NCBI GenBank assembly: GCA_020631355.1
Contig: JAHDHL010000006.1
Location: 1-64,000 of the forward strand
DNA: 64,000 nucleotides
Direction of reading: 5' to 3'
Source: Saprospiraceae bacterium
GTDB lineage: Bacteria > Bacteroidota > Bacteroidia > Chitinophagales > Saprospiraceae
The position numbers and the translations under genes were made by a program. The notes beneath the pieces were generated by a model. It saw only the letters and a list, made by a program, of their open reading frames with translations, ran no database searches and was not told the origin of the DNA. Below are positions 36,252 to 46,849 of the stretch, piece after piece (position 1 is the stretch's first letter; each line of letters opens with the position of its first letter).

Positions 36252-39200
36252 ATGAAGCATATCATCATCGTTCTTTCCCTAATCATAACAACAACATCCC
36301 ACTTATACGCACAGTGCAATGCCGTATGTACTCCCCTAGCCTATGAGGGATTCGAATATGATGAACTCAGTCCCTTGGATGAACTATCCGGCGGCTCAGG
36401 TTGGGGTAATATTTGGGAAGTCCAGGGTAGTGACACATCCATCCCCGGATATCACGTTTCTGCTAATGATAACTTAGGATACGACGATTTACAAACTTTC
36501 GGTGGTGGTCTTTCAGGAGGGAATTCTTGGTTGAGTGCAGGTAGGGCCTTGGACTTATCGGAAGACGGATTATTCAATAATTATTTGGATAATGGCTTTA
36601 TCGGGGCGGAGAATACCACTTTGTATTTTTCTGCCATTATCCGTAAGGATGAAAATAATTCGGATCCGATCTTCATAAATTTACACGAGGGTAATATTCC
36701 TTGGTACGATGAATTTGACAGTCCCCAACTTACTGGTTTTGGATATTATGGAAATGCATCCAATGAGAATGGGACTGATTATTGGACACTCAGGATTTTT
36801 GATGATTATTATCTGTCGGACATACCTGTTGTAGTCGGAGAAGATGTTCTTTTTGTATTGGCAGTAACATTCGGAACCAATGATATGAATACCTACGATT
36901 GGTGGGTCAATCCTGCTACCATCGGTTCCAATATGCCAAGTCCTAGCCTGACCCAAACCATCAACGGAGAAATGCGCTTTCGTTCACTGAAACTCTATCA
37001 CGGTTCAGGTACGGAATTCGGAATCATGGATGAGATACGTTTTTCGGAAAGTTGGAACTGTGCCGTTCCGGATAGCAATACACCATTGAACAGGGTTCCA
37101 GTAGCTGAAATAACGACCACTACCCTTTCGGGAATGGGACCATTGGTTGTTGATTTTGATGCATCGAATTCATATGATCCGGATATCAATGGTGATATCA
37201 TATCCTATGAATGGGATTTTGGCGATGGTCAGACTGCATCAGGAGCCATCGTTTCCAATACCTATATCCATACCGGACAGATGACCGCCACACTTACCCT
37301 GACGGATAATTGTGGTTCTACCTTTTCGGAAATCATAACGATTACCGTTTTGGATGAGAATGGTGAATTCCCTTGCCTTTCTACCATCAGACTCGACCAA
37401 ATGGCTGATTTTGAAGTAGCCAATGGTGCCTTTTTTGTGGAAGGCGGTACGGACTATACACTTACGCTACCGGATAATTCCCAAATCAATCAATCGAATG
37501 GTCATTTCACCAATCTGGCTGCAGGACAATATGCATTGGAGGTCATGGGTCAGGGAGGTTGTACCGAAACTTTCGAAATCACCATTCCTACAGATAGTAC
37601 AAGCATCGAGAACTGGACACCGGATATCTGTAATTTCCATATCGGTATGAACATAGACGGTATCCCCTATTGGAACCAAATCAGGGCTTTCAAGGATTTT
37701 GCTATGCAAGCGGATGATTACTTTACAGGACCAGTTGAGGGAGGTGTTTGGAATTCAGGATATATGAATGAGGTAGCCGTTGATAATCAAGGATATCCAT
37801 TAGAACTCCCCTACTCCCCTAGTGATGGGGGTGGTGAACAATTAGTTAGGGGTGTCATATCAGCTGATGGCCATATGTTGCTTGGGGATTATGTCCTATT
37901 GTATGATGGGGAGGGCGTAGTAACCTTATTCGGAGATGTGCAGGAAATGGGTAATATTCCGGGTAGAATAGAATTCTCAGTCATTGGCCAAGGCAACATC
38001 TGGTATCATATCCAACAAAGTACATTAGGGAATCATGTAAGGAATGTACGTATAGTCAGGGTGGAAGACGAAGCAGATTTCGAAACAGCTCCTTTCTATG
38101 TACCATTCTTAGAGAAACTGAATGAATTCGAAGCCATTCGGTTCATGGATTGGGGGCATACCAATGGTTCAGAGCAAATAGCATGGTCGGATAGGAAGTT
38201 GCCCGATTATCATACGCAAGGACATGGCCATGCAGGAGTCGCTTATGAATGGATGATTGAATTGGCCAATCTGATGCAAAAAGATATCTGGATTTGTGTT
38301 CCTCACCAAGCAGATGATGACTATATCACTCAAATGGCCCTTTTGTTCAGGGAACAATTGGATGAAAATATTACCATTTATCTTGAATATTCCAATGAAG
38401 TATGGAATTGGCAATTCTCACAGGCACACTGGGTCAATGACCGCAAACCAGCCAATTGGTCCCAACAGAGATACTATGCCGAACGTTCCGGGAATGTATT
38501 CAGAATCTGGCACGATGTGTTTGCGAATGATGCGAATCGAGTGAAACGAGTCCTAGCTACACAGACGGTCAATCCTTGGCTCGGACAACAAGCCATGTCC
38601 CAACTCAAGGGGGAATTCGACTATCTATCCCCTACTTGGTACTTCGGATATGCTTCTGATATTTGCCAATCCCAATTGGAAGCACTGGGTGCCAATGCAA
38701 CAGCCGAGGACGTACTAGATTGTACCAGACAGAACTTTCTCGCACAAGCTGGTGCTTTGAGACAACAACATATGAATGCCAAACTCTACGGAAAGGAGGT
38801 AATTGAATACGAGGGAGGCCAACACATGACTTCGAATCCAGCCACGGTTTCATTCCAACAGGCCGTGTATGATGCACAAGTTCATCCCGGCATCTATGAC
38901 CTCTATCAGGAAGTCATGGATAGTCTTAGGATTTGGGATTCCAAATTGGCTATGGCATTCACGCTCTCAAGTGTCCGTGAATCCATATATGGTTCATGGG
39001 GAGCATTGGAATACATTGAGCAAGACCCTATGGTAACATCCGCACCTAAATGGGATGCCCTCATTGATAATATTCTTTGTTATGAACCCGCTGTCGATTT
39101 CTCGACAGATATAGCATACATACCCGACCATTCGATGAATATTCATTTATTCCCTAATCCCACATCAGGCATCCTGCATATGGAATGGGAAGTTTCCGCT

Positions 39201-39395
39201 TTAGAAAACCTACGGATTGATATTCATAATATCTTGGGCCAAAGCATCGCATCACATATCATCCAATCTCCTGATACTAAGTATAGCTTAGATTTGAGCC
39301 AAATGGGTCTTAGGAATGGAACGTATATCATACATCTCTCCCAAGGGGGTCAAACTTTGGGAACTGATAAGATTATCCTGATGCAAAGTGAATAA
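36252..39395 (+). CDS. Giant secreted protein: PKD domain, glycosidase-like domain, T9SS tail (paralogue 1)
   Basis: Encodes 1047 residues with a signal peptide ending LYAQ. Residues about 25-275 are beta-rich (likely a lectin-like jelly roll). A PKD domain follows (284-368, YEWDFGDGQ). Residues about 450-945 form a large domain with a TIM-barrel look: it begins CNFHIGMNIDGIPYW, contains YLEYSNEVWNW (Asn715-Glu716, the NE pair of clan-A acid/bases) and later IEYEGGQH (Glu854, position of a nucleophile). A T9SS sorting domain ends the protein (960-1047, LFPNPTSG). It has a close paralogue at 43463-46825, with the sensor/regulator pair between them. It is probably a surface polysaccharide hydrolase, family unassigned by me. 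Confidence 0.78.
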   Translation: MKHIIIVLSLIITTTSHLYAQCNAVCTPLAYEGFEYDELSPLDELSGGSGWGNIWEVQGSDTSIPGYHVSANDNLGYDDLQTFGGGLSGGNSWLSAGRALDLSEDGLFNNYLDNGFIGAENTTLYFSAIIRKDENNSDPIFINLHEGNIPWYDEFDSPQLTGFGYYGNASNENGTDYWTLRIFDDYYLSDIPVVVGEDVLFVLAVTFGTNDMNTYDWWVNPATIGSNMPSPSLTQTINGEMRFRSLKLYHGSGTEFGIMDEIRFSESWNCAVPDSNTPLNRVPVAEITTTTLSGMGPLVVDFDASNSYDPDINGDIISYEWDFGDGQTASGAIVSNTYIHTGQMTATLTLTDNCGSTFSEIITITVLDENGEFPCLSTIRLDQMADFEVANGAFFVEGGTDYTLTLPDNSQINQSNGHFTNLAAGQYALEVMGQGGCTETFEITIPTDSTSIENWTPDICNFHIGMNIDGIPYWNQIRAFKDFAMQADDYFTGPVEGGVWNSGYMNEVAVDNQGYPLELPYSPSDGGGEQLVRGVISADGHMLLGDYVLLYDGEGVVTLFGDVQEMGNIPGRIEFSVIGQGNIWYHIQQSTLGNHVRNVRIVRVEDEADFETAPFYVPFLEKLNEFEAIRFMDWGHTNGSEQIAWSDRKLPDYHTQGHGHAGVAYEWMIELANLMQKDIWICVPHQADDDYITQMALLFREQLDENITIYLEYSNEVWNWQFSQAHWVNDRKPANWSQQRYYAERSGNVFRIWHDVFANDANRVKRVLATQTVNPWLGQQAMSQLKGEFDYLSPTWYFGYASDICQSQLEALGANATAEDVLDCTRQNFLAQAGALRQQHMNAKLYGKEVIEYEGGQHMTSNPATVSFQQAVYDAQVHPGIYDLYQEVMDSLRIWDSKLAMAFTLSSVRESIYGSWGALEYIEQDPMVTSAPKWDALIDNILCYEPAVDFSTDIAYIPDHSMNIHLFPNPTSGILHMEWEVSALENLRIDIHNILGQSIASHIIQSPDTKYSLDLSQMGLRNGTYIIHLSQGGQTLGTDKIILMQSE

Positions 39396-39423
39396 AACAG
39401 AGTATTGGAATCATTCACAAATA

Positions 39424-39456
39424 ATTATCTAATGAATTAATATACAATTAGATAAT
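39424..39456. repeat. Inverted repeat in the 155-base gap before the sensor kinase gene
   Basis: Ten-base arms ATTATCTAAT and ATTAGATAAT around a 13-base AT-rich loop, then a short T-rich run. It lies 29 bases after the end of paralogue 1 and could be a weak terminator or an operator for the regulator genes. Confidence 0.5.
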
Positions 39457-39550
39457 CATCATTTTATTTTCAATAGCATTCACAAAAATTGAATTTCATA
39501 TTGTTGGTACTTGAAATGAATTCTAAATTTATATTGTTTTGACCAACCTG

Positions 39551-42529
39551 ATGAAAAAACATATCATTCTTGGTATCCTATTCCTTGCATCTTTCCGTAT
39601 GGATGCCCAATCCCTACGTTTCAAACATTACACTACCAATGATTTCCTTTCACAGAATAGTGTGATAGATATTGCACAAGATAGTTTCGGCATGGTTTGG
39701 ATGGCTACACAGGATGGCCTGAATCGGTACGATGGCAATGACGTAACACTATTTGAGAAGTATTTTACAGATATCACCAAACCTACTTACAGTAGACTCG
39801 GTCAAATTTTTGTGGACCACCAGAATCAGGTCTGGATCAGCACCCTGAATGGTCATCTGGAATATTATAGTTATACCACTGATTCCTTTACCCTTGTTCC
39901 TAATATTCAATATGCGAGTTCGATTCTTGAAGATGATGAACATCACCTTTGGGTAGCTACCTACGATAGTGGTTTATATGAATTGAAACCCGATGAAAAC
40001 GGATATGATGTCCATCATTATCTTCCCCAAACGGGCATCAATACCATGGTGATACACGAAAACGAACTCATTCTGGGCCGGTACGATGGTGCATATATTT
40101 TTGATCTCAAGGAGAAAAAAACCAAGACTATTCTCAAGGAGTTGAATGATAAGCCCATTAGTAAAATCATCCGAGCCAAGAAAGGATTCTATTGGGGTAC
40201 CCATGGTCAGGGTTTTTATTTCAGTTCGGATTTGGAACAGGTCCGTCAGGTTCAATCCATTCCCCACCATTTGAACATTCAGGATGTAATAGAAGATAAC
40301 AAACAACAAATATGGGTAGCTACTTATGGGGATGGGACTTATCTTTTAGGGAATCAGGGCATCCAACAATTCAAACATAATCCACAGAATGAATATTCCA
40401 TAAATTACAATGATATCATTAGCCTATTCGAGGATCGTGAGGGACATATTTGGATGGGATCCGATGGTGGAGGCGTATCCATTACGAGTGATGCCCTCAA
40501 TGTTTTCCATGTATTATCCCAAAATCAGGTAAGGGATGATGTTTTTGTAAAAGTCCCCCGCTCCATTGCCATGGATGAACGGGGACAATTATGGATTGGA
40601 ACCTCAGGACACGGACTGACGATGTTAGCTCCAAATGGTACTTTGGAAACTTTCAAAACTGATGATTCAAAATTGAATAGTAACCGAATCATGAGCCTTG
40701 TTGCCATCAAAAACCAACTCTGGATTGGACATCAGGATGGAGGTTTCCAAGGGATGGATATCGCAACCCAAACCTTTTTTGAAACTTCCGACACATTGCC
40801 TTGCAAAACGGTTTGGAACATCTTACCCATCCATAACAATCAATTACTACTGGCTACCAGACAAAATGGAATCATTCTCTACGATACAAAAAATAAGACG
40901 CATCAAATTTTCAAACCCTCACAATTAATTAATGCAACAATTTCCGATAATATCCGAAAAATAATTACGGGTAATAATGGAATATTCTATATGGGAACCG
41001 AACAGGGAGAAATACTTTCCTTGAATATACATACACAACAATTTCAAATCATCGACATCCCCATTCAGACATCCATAAAGACATTATACATAGAAAATCA
41101 TATGCTTTGGATTGGAACCCAAGGAGAGGGTATTTATTTATATGACTTAGAAAAAGGAGAGCATTCTAGAATACATAAGAAAGATGGACTCCCCAATAAT
41201 GTTATTTATTCCATTCTTTCGGATACTGACGATTTCCTATGGATAAGTACCAATAAAGGTATATGCCAATTGAATAAAAAAAATATTCTCAATAAAACAC
41301 AACCTTATATCCAGCAATATTTCACTAAGGATTCCGGCTTAATTAATAATGAATTCAATACGGGTGCATATTTCAAATCCAGGGATAATATTATTTATTT
41401 CGGTGGATTAGATGGCATCAATTGGTTCAACCCCAAGGATATTCGAAAGGACAGCATTTTCAGCCATATACTTTTACAAAAAATCAACTATCAACACCAT
41501 GACACATTCAAGGAGACTTCCTTATTAAACAAGAAAAAAATAGACTTGTCCCATTTCAATAAAAATTTCCAAATCCGATTCAATGCCTTGGATTTCCTTG
41601 GAATAGAGGATAAGAATTATCAAATAAAACTGGAGGGCATCCATCAAAATTGGATTGAAAATGGAAAAAGTAATACTGCCAACTTCACCAATATTCCTCC
41701 TGGAAATTATAGATTCCGAGTCAGAACAGTCCATTCCAATGGTGAAGCATTCCAAGAAGCCAAAGCCCTAGAAATCAATATACATCCAGCGTTTTGGCAA
41801 ACCAATATCTTTAGAATTACCTGTATTTGCTTAGGAATGGGAAGCATACTGGGATTGTTGTATTGGCGGGAAAGAATCAGGGATAAAAAAGCTGAAGTCA
41901 AGGAGAAAATCATTTTATCAGAAGCCAAGGCTCTCAGGAATCAGATGAATCCTCATTTCATTTTCAATAGCCTCAATTCCATAGACAGTCTCATCCTACT
42001 AAAAAAATCAGAAAAAGCTTCCGAATATCTTGGAAAATTCAGTCAATTGATGCGTAAGATTCTAGGAACAGAAGAAAATGTGATTGACCTTTCCGAAGAA
42101 TTAAAAAACATTAATTTATATGTCCAATTGGAACAATTAAGATTTTCAAAAGAATTTGATTTTAATATTCATGTAGAACCTGACATTGATATCAGGCACA
42201 TTAAGATTCCTCCATTGGTGCTCCAACCTTTTGTAGAAAATGCCATCTTACACGGATTGATGTACAAGGAGGGAAAAGGCCATCTTCATATTAATATCAG
42301 TAGAAGAAATTCATTTATCATTTATGAGATCATTGATGATGGAATAGGAATAAAAATGTCCAAAAAAATCAATGATAAAAAAAGAAAACATAAGCAATCC
42401 CTTGGATTAAAAATTACCAAGGAAAGAATAGAATTATATAGCCAATCCTATACGAAAAAAGGACATGTAGACATCACCGAGCATATACCCCAAGGTACAA
42501 AGGTCACCATTTATTTACCTTACCAATAA
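39551..42529 (+). CDS. Two-component-propeller sensor histidine kinase (LytS-type)
   Basis: About 992 residues from the ATG at 39551 (a TTG lies four codons earlier). A signal segment leads into a long periplasmic part made of Reg_prop propeller repeats (WMATQDGLNRYDG, WIGTSGHGLTML, WISTNKGICQL and others), then a Y_Y_Y domain (about 665-740, NYRFRVRTVHSNGE). One membrane span (about 752-772) precedes a His_kinase domain with NQMNPHFIFNSLNS (phosphorylated His802) and an HATPase_c domain (LQPFVENAILHGL). It should sense an extracellular, probably carbohydrate, ligand and phosphorylate the LytTR regulator encoded 16 bases downstream. Unlike hybrid SusR-type sensors it lacks its own receiver and AraC domains. 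Confidence 0.93.
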   Translation: MKKHIILGILFLASFRMDAQSLRFKHYTTNDFLSQNSVIDIAQDSFGMVWMATQDGLNRYDGNDVTLFEKYFTDITKPTYSRLGQIFVDHQNQVWISTLNGHLEYYSYTTDSFTLVPNIQYASSILEDDEHHLWVATYDSGLYELKPDENGYDVHHYLPQTGINTMVIHENELILGRYDGAYIFDLKEKKTKTILKELNDKPISKIIRAKKGFYWGTHGQGFYFSSDLEQVRQVQSIPHHLNIQDVIEDNKQQIWVATYGDGTYLLGNQGIQQFKHNPQNEYSINYNDIISLFEDREGHIWMGSDGGGVSITSDALNVFHVLSQNQVRDDVFVKVPRSIAMDERGQLWIGTSGHGLTMLAPNGTLETFKTDDSKLNSNRIMSLVAIKNQLWIGHQDGGFQGMDIATQTFFETSDTLPCKTVWNILPIHNNQLLLATRQNGIILYDTKNKTHQIFKPSQLINATISDNIRKIITGNNGIFYMGTEQGEILSLNIHTQQFQIIDIPIQTSIKTLYIENHMLWIGTQGEGIYLYDLEKGEHSRIHKKDGLPNNVIYSILSDTDDFLWISTNKGICQLNKKNILNKTQPYIQQYFTKDSGLINNEFNTGAYFKSRDNIIYFGGLDGINWFNPKDIRKDSIFSHILLQKINYQHHDTFKETSLLNKKKIDLSHFNKNFQIRFNALDFLGIEDKNYQIKLEGIHQNWIENGKSNTANFTNIPPGNYRFRVRTVHSNGEAFQEAKALEINIHPAFWQTNIFRITCICLGMGSILGLLYWRERIRDKKAEVKEKIILSEAKALRNQMNPHFIFNSLNSIDSLILLKKSEKASEYLGKFSQLMRKILGTEENVIDLSEELKNINLYVQLEQLRFSKEFDFNIHVEPDIDIRHIKIPPLVLQPFVENAILHGLMYKEGKGHLHINISRRNSFIIYEIIDDGIGIKMSKKINDKKRKHKQSLGLKITKERIELYSQSYTKKGHVDITEHIPQGTKVTIYLPYQ

Positions 42530-42545
42530 ATCCAACAACGAATTT

Positions 42546-43295
42546 ATGAAAGCCATTCTCATTGATGACGAACAAGCAGCTTTACTCAGTCTGAAAAGCA
42601 AGTTGGAATTATATTGTCCCGAAATCGAAATCCTTGAATTATGCGATTCTGCCAAGACGGGTTTCAAGGCTGTCAATACCATGAATCCGGATATTATTTT
42701 CCTTGATATAGAAATGCCTTGGATCAATGGTTTTGAATTTCTGGAATCCTTGGGTGATGATATTCAATTCGAAGTGATTTTCGTAACAGCTTATAACCAG
42801 TATGCCATCAAAGCCTTTAAATATTCCGCAATGGATTATTTATTGAAACCGGTCATCAAAGATGACTTGATTGAATTATACGAACGACTACTCAAGAAAA
42901 AAAGTAAATTCGATAAGGATAAAATCGCTCAACTCAAAGCGGACATCTCCATCGAGGGACATTCCAAAAGATTGTTATTATCCGTATCCGATGGCATAGA
43001 AATCGTCCATGAAAATGAGATACTCTACTGTAAGGCAGATGCGAATTACACAGAAATCCATCTCAAGGAAAGAAAGATGATTGTTGTGAGTAAGAACCTT
43101 GCCCAAATTGAAAAATTACTGGATCAGCAATTCTTCTTTAGGATTCATCATTCCTATCTCGTCAATCTTACGGCCATCAAAAGATTCAGGCAGACCGATG
43201 GTAGCGAAATCATTCTATTTAATCAAACTTCATTACCCGTTTCCAGACGAAAAAAAATGGACCTACTGGAAGCCATCCAAAATCTAGCTGATTGA
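42546..43295 (+). CDS. LytTR-family response regulator
   Basis: Encodes 249 residues. The receiver domain is canonical: acidic pocket Asp7-Asp8, phospho-acceptor Asp54 (FLDIEMP), Thr81 (VTAYN) and Lys101 (LLKPV). The C-terminal LytTR DNA-binding domain (about 150-249) has NEILYCKADANYTEI, FFRIHHSYLVNL and the closing RRKKMDLLEAI. It should bind short direct repeats ahead of target genes once phosphorylated by the kinase just upstream. Its likely targets are the two large secreted paralogues on each side, although I could not pick out a shared binding site by eye. Confidence 0.95.
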   Translation: MKAILIDDEQAALLSLKSKLELYCPEIEILELCDSAKTGFKAVNTMNPDIIFLDIEMPWINGFEFLESLGDDIQFEVIFVTAYNQYAIKAFKYSAMDYLLKPVIKDDLIELYERLLKKKSKFDKDKIAQLKADISIEGHSKRLLLSVSDGIEIVHENEILYCKADANYTEIHLKERKMIVVSKNLAQIEKLLDQQFFFRIHHSYLVNLTAIKRFRQTDGSEIILFNQTSLPVSRRKKMDLLEAIQNLAD

Positions 43296-43462
43296 TTGGT
43301 ATTCATGGCCAGATGACACCAACCAATCATACATCATTCCATACCAAGTATCAACTGATGCATACCCTTTGTTCAACCATTCTCCATTGAACCCCGATTT
43401 GATTTACATTGCAAATGAAACCACCCCCCTACCCTAAGTCATCCGCAGTAATATCCAAACCA

Positions 43463-46400
43463 ATGATGAAACAAATAATTGTCATCCTATCCTTACTATT
43501 CCCCCTGAGTCTACAAGGACAGTGTCCGGGCATTTGTAATCCATTCACCTATGAGGGCTTTAACTATGCCGATTTGACTCCCCTACATGAACAACAAGGA
43601 GGAACAGGATGGAATGACGCATGGGTGGTTCAGAATGATAACATAACCGTTCCCGGCTACCATATTTCCACTACGGAGAGTATACCCTACATGGATTTAC
43701 AATCAACCGGTGGCACATTGAACGGAGGTAGCCAATACGATGCGATAGGCAGATTACTGGATGTGAGTGAGGATAGTCCATATCAGAATATCATGGCCAG
43801 TTACAATTCCGTTGGGGCAGCAGGAAGCACGCTTTACTTTTCATTCAAAATCAGAATTGACCAATACAACGGCTCCCATTTCGGACATATGCACAACGGT
43901 ACTAATCCGACGAGAGACAACTTCAATGGTGCCCAAATCCTAGGTGCGGGGGTGTACGGTAGTGATTCTGATGTTGGCGGAACCATCTACTGGACACTTC
44001 GGGTATTCAACAATTATTACCCTACCAATATTCCCCTCACACTCAACGAGGATGTACTCATCGTACTCCGTGCAGAAATGGGTGCCAATGACAATAACAC
44101 TTACAGCATCTGGGTCAATCCAAGTACCATTGGGGCGACCATGCCTACTCCTGATTTAGTCCAAGCCATTTCCGGACAGATGAGCTTCCGCTCTATTAAA
44201 TTCTATCTCAATAATGTTTCCGGAGCCAATCATGTGGATGAGGTCAGGGTTGCGGATTCCTATGAATGCGCCACACCTGATGCGGTTACGGCTCTCAATC
44301 AATTACCCCAAATCAGCATGAGCAATAGCAGTATGAATGGCAATGCGCCACATACCGTAAGCTTTGATGCCAGTTCCTCAACGGATTCGGATGGTTCCAT
44401 TGTCAATTATGAATGGCATTTCGGTGATGGGGAAACAGCCACAGGTCCCATCGTGAATCATCAATACGATATTACCGGGAATATGACGGGACATGTTATA
44501 GCTACGGATAATTGCGGAGCCCAGAATGCCACGACATTCGATGTAGCTATTGCAGATATGAATGGTAATTTTCCTTGTCAGAGTGTAGTCCAATTGGAAA
44601 GAATGGCAGATTGGAGTACGGATAATGGAAGAATAGAAGCATTCGGTGGGGATAGCTATACCCTTACCTACCCCGATATGAGCCAAACAACCCAGGCAAA
44701 TGGTACATTCGTACAACTCGCTCAGGGAGATTATGAATTGGTTGTCTCATCCAATGGTGGCACATGCACCGATACTTTCAATCTGGTGGTCCCTCTGGAT
44801 AGCAACAGTATTCCCGGATGGTCACCCAATCCTTGCCTCACCCGCATGGGGATGAATATCGATCCTCTGAATTATTGGAATTCGTCCAGACATCTCAAGG
44901 ATTATGCAAGACAAGCAGGTTATTTCAGAACATTCTCAGCCCTTGGAAATACGGAATTCATGGATAGCATACCTGTGGATGCAAGTGGTTATCCATTGGA
45001 ACTTCCCTTTGTTCCCGCGGATGGTTCCGGCGACCAATATGTCAGGAGCTCAATAGCATCGGCCGGTCATATGCTCCCCGGCGATTATGTACTCACCTAT
45101 GATGGTGATGGAATCATTGCCATGAGTAATTCAGTCAATATCACCCAAAACATCGCCGGTAGAATTGAATTCAACCTGCCCAATCCAGATGGTGTATTCA
45201 TCCGTATTTTCCAAAGTACAATCGGGAATCACATCAGGAATATCCATATCTTCAGAACGGAAGATGAATCCACTTATCAATCCGCTCCATTCAATGCTCA
45301 TTTTCTAGACAAACTGAATCATTTCGAAGTCATCAGATTCATGGAGGCACAGGATATCAATGAAGCAGAACAAGTGGATTGGATAGACCGAAAACCTGCT
45401 AACTTTTACTCGGAAGCATTCGGTTACAGTGAGGGAGTATCCTACGAATTCATCATAGAATTGGCCAATCTGACAAGAAAGGATATCTGGGTCAATGTAC
45501 CGCATGCAGCCAGTGATGATTACATAACGCAAATGGCAACGTTTTTCAGGGATAATCTTCATCCCGATGTGGATGTATACATTGAATATTCCAATGAAGT
45601 ATGGAATTTTTTCTTTCCCCAAACCTACTGGGTACTTGATAGAACCCCGAGTCACTGGAGTTATGAGCGAAAATATGCACAACTGTCCAAGAATGTATTT
45701 GATATTTGGAAAGGGGTTTGGACAGGACAGGAAGACCGTATTAAGACAGTCCTTGGTACGTGGTTGAATAGTGAAGTCCACGGCATGCAGGGATTGGCCT
45801 ACCTCAAGGGAGAAGTGGATTACATTGCCCCTACTTGGTATTTTGGTAGTGGTTGTTCGAATAATATTCCCAACGGTGCTACCGTTCAGGATGTATTGGA
45901 CTGTGCGGAACAAAGTCTCATCAATAACATGGAAGCACTCAGGGCTCATACCAGAAATGCCAAGATGTTTGGCGTGGAAATCATTACTTATGAGGGTGGG
46001 CAACACTTGGTTCCAAGGAATGGCAGTGACCCGAATGCACAAGCTATTTATGATGCGCAGATTCATCCCAGCATGTATGATTTGTACCAAAGGGCGATTG
46101 ATTCCCTTAGGGTCCTTGACAACAAACTTATCATGCCATTTACCTTATCTTCCTGGCGAGAAAGTCAGTTCGGTTCATGGGGAGCTTTGGAATATATAGA
46201 ACAGGATGCCAGCGTGGAACCAGCTCCGAAATGGGAGGCACTACTGGATAATATTGTATGTTATACTCCTCCTGTGAATCTGTTCTTACCTGTCGAACTC
46301 CTATCGTTCAGGGCCCAATGTGGAACGGAGATATCATTCGCATGGTCTACTCTCACCGAACAGAACAGTTCCCATTTCGAAGTTGAAATGTGGCAAGGGA

Positions 46401-46825
46401 ACCATTGGATAACACTAGGAGAAATCGAGGCAGCCGGCCATACCGCACAGATACAATATTATGAATTTGAGTACAAGAGGAATGAATTGCAAGGAACACA
46501 ATATTTCAGATTAAAGATGGTCGATTTGGATGGGACTTTCGAGTACAGTGATATCATCCCATCCCAGTGTGGTAAGGATAATAACATATCAATCCATCCT
46601 AATCCTACACATGGAATGCTTCAAATCACCAGTAAGGATACACAATCATCCATCCTTGAAATCTATAATGTCCTGAGTCAGAAAATCATATCCTTACCAT
46701 TTGATGAGACATCCTTGGAGTTGGACTTGAATACTTATCCGATGACCAGTGGTACGTATTTCTTATTCGTAAGGAATGATAGTCATATCATCCATCAGGA
46801 GAAAATCATTTATTTGGAGGATTAG
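43463..46825 (+). CDS. Giant secreted protein: PKD domain, glycosidase-like domain, beta-sandwich, T9SS tail (paralogue 2)
   Basis: About 1120 residues from the ATG at 43463 (a second ATG follows at once; the frame is open to 43409 but without a signal). The signal peptide ends SLQGQ. The domains follow paralogue 1: beta-rich N terminus, PKD (about 280-365, YEWHFGDGE), then the glycosidase-like domain with IEYSNEVWNF (Asn710-Glu711, counted from the second ATG) and ITYEGGQH (Glu843). An extra module of about 100 residues, starting PVELLSFRAQC, precedes the T9SS tail (HPNPTHG). This is the common Bacteroidota beta-sandwich before sorting domains. Expected to be a secreted polysaccharide-active protein under the adjacent two-component pair. 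Confidence 0.78.
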   Translation: MMKQIIVILSLLFPLSLQGQCPGICNPFTYEGFNYADLTPLHEQQGGTGWNDAWVVQNDNITVPGYHISTTESIPYMDLQSTGGTLNGGSQYDAIGRLLDVSEDSPYQNIMASYNSVGAAGSTLYFSFKIRIDQYNGSHFGHMHNGTNPTRDNFNGAQILGAGVYGSDSDVGGTIYWTLRVFNNYYPTNIPLTLNEDVLIVLRAEMGANDNNTYSIWVNPSTIGATMPTPDLVQAISGQMSFRSIKFYLNNVSGANHVDEVRVADSYECATPDAVTALNQLPQISMSNSSMNGNAPHTVSFDASSSTDSDGSIVNYEWHFGDGETATGPIVNHQYDITGNMTGHVIATDNCGAQNATTFDVAIADMNGNFPCQSVVQLERMADWSTDNGRIEAFGGDSYTLTYPDMSQTTQANGTFVQLAQGDYELVVSSNGGTCTDTFNLVVPLDSNSIPGWSPNPCLTRMGMNIDPLNYWNSSRHLKDYARQAGYFRTFSALGNTEFMDSIPVDASGYPLELPFVPADGSGDQYVRSSIASAGHMLPGDYVLTYDGDGIIAMSNSVNITQNIAGRIEFNLPNPDGVFIRIFQSTIGNHIRNIHIFRTEDESTYQSAPFNAHFLDKLNHFEVIRFMEAQDINEAEQVDWIDRKPANFYSEAFGYSEGVSYEFIIELANLTRKDIWVNVPHAASDDYITQMATFFRDNLHPDVDVYIEYSNEVWNFFFPQTYWVLDRTPSHWSYERKYAQLSKNVFDIWKGVWTGQEDRIKTVLGTWLNSEVHGMQGLAYLKGEVDYIAPTWYFGSGCSNNIPNGATVQDVLDCAEQSLINNMEALRAHTRNAKMFGVEIITYEGGQHLVPRNGSDPNAQAIYDAQIHPSMYDLYQRAIDSLRVLDNKLIMPFTLSSWRESQFGSWGALEYIEQDASVEPAPKWEALLDNIVCYTPPVNLFLPVELLSFRAQCGTEISFAWSTLTEQNSSHFEVEMWQGNHWITLGEIEAAGHTAQIQYYEFEYKRNELQGTQYFRLKMVDLDGTFEYSDIIPSQCGKDNNISIHPNPTHGMLQITSKDTQSSILEIYNVLSQKIISLPFDETSLELDLNTYPMTSGTYFLFVRNDSHIIHQEKIIYLED

Positions 46826-46849
46826 AATAAAACCACTTATACAAAATCC

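Noticed and set aside
45305-46090. 261-codon antisense frame within paralogue 2
   Set aside because: It is antisense to the conserved glycosidase-like domain, and the peptide shows His/Ile/Pro-rich antisense composition.
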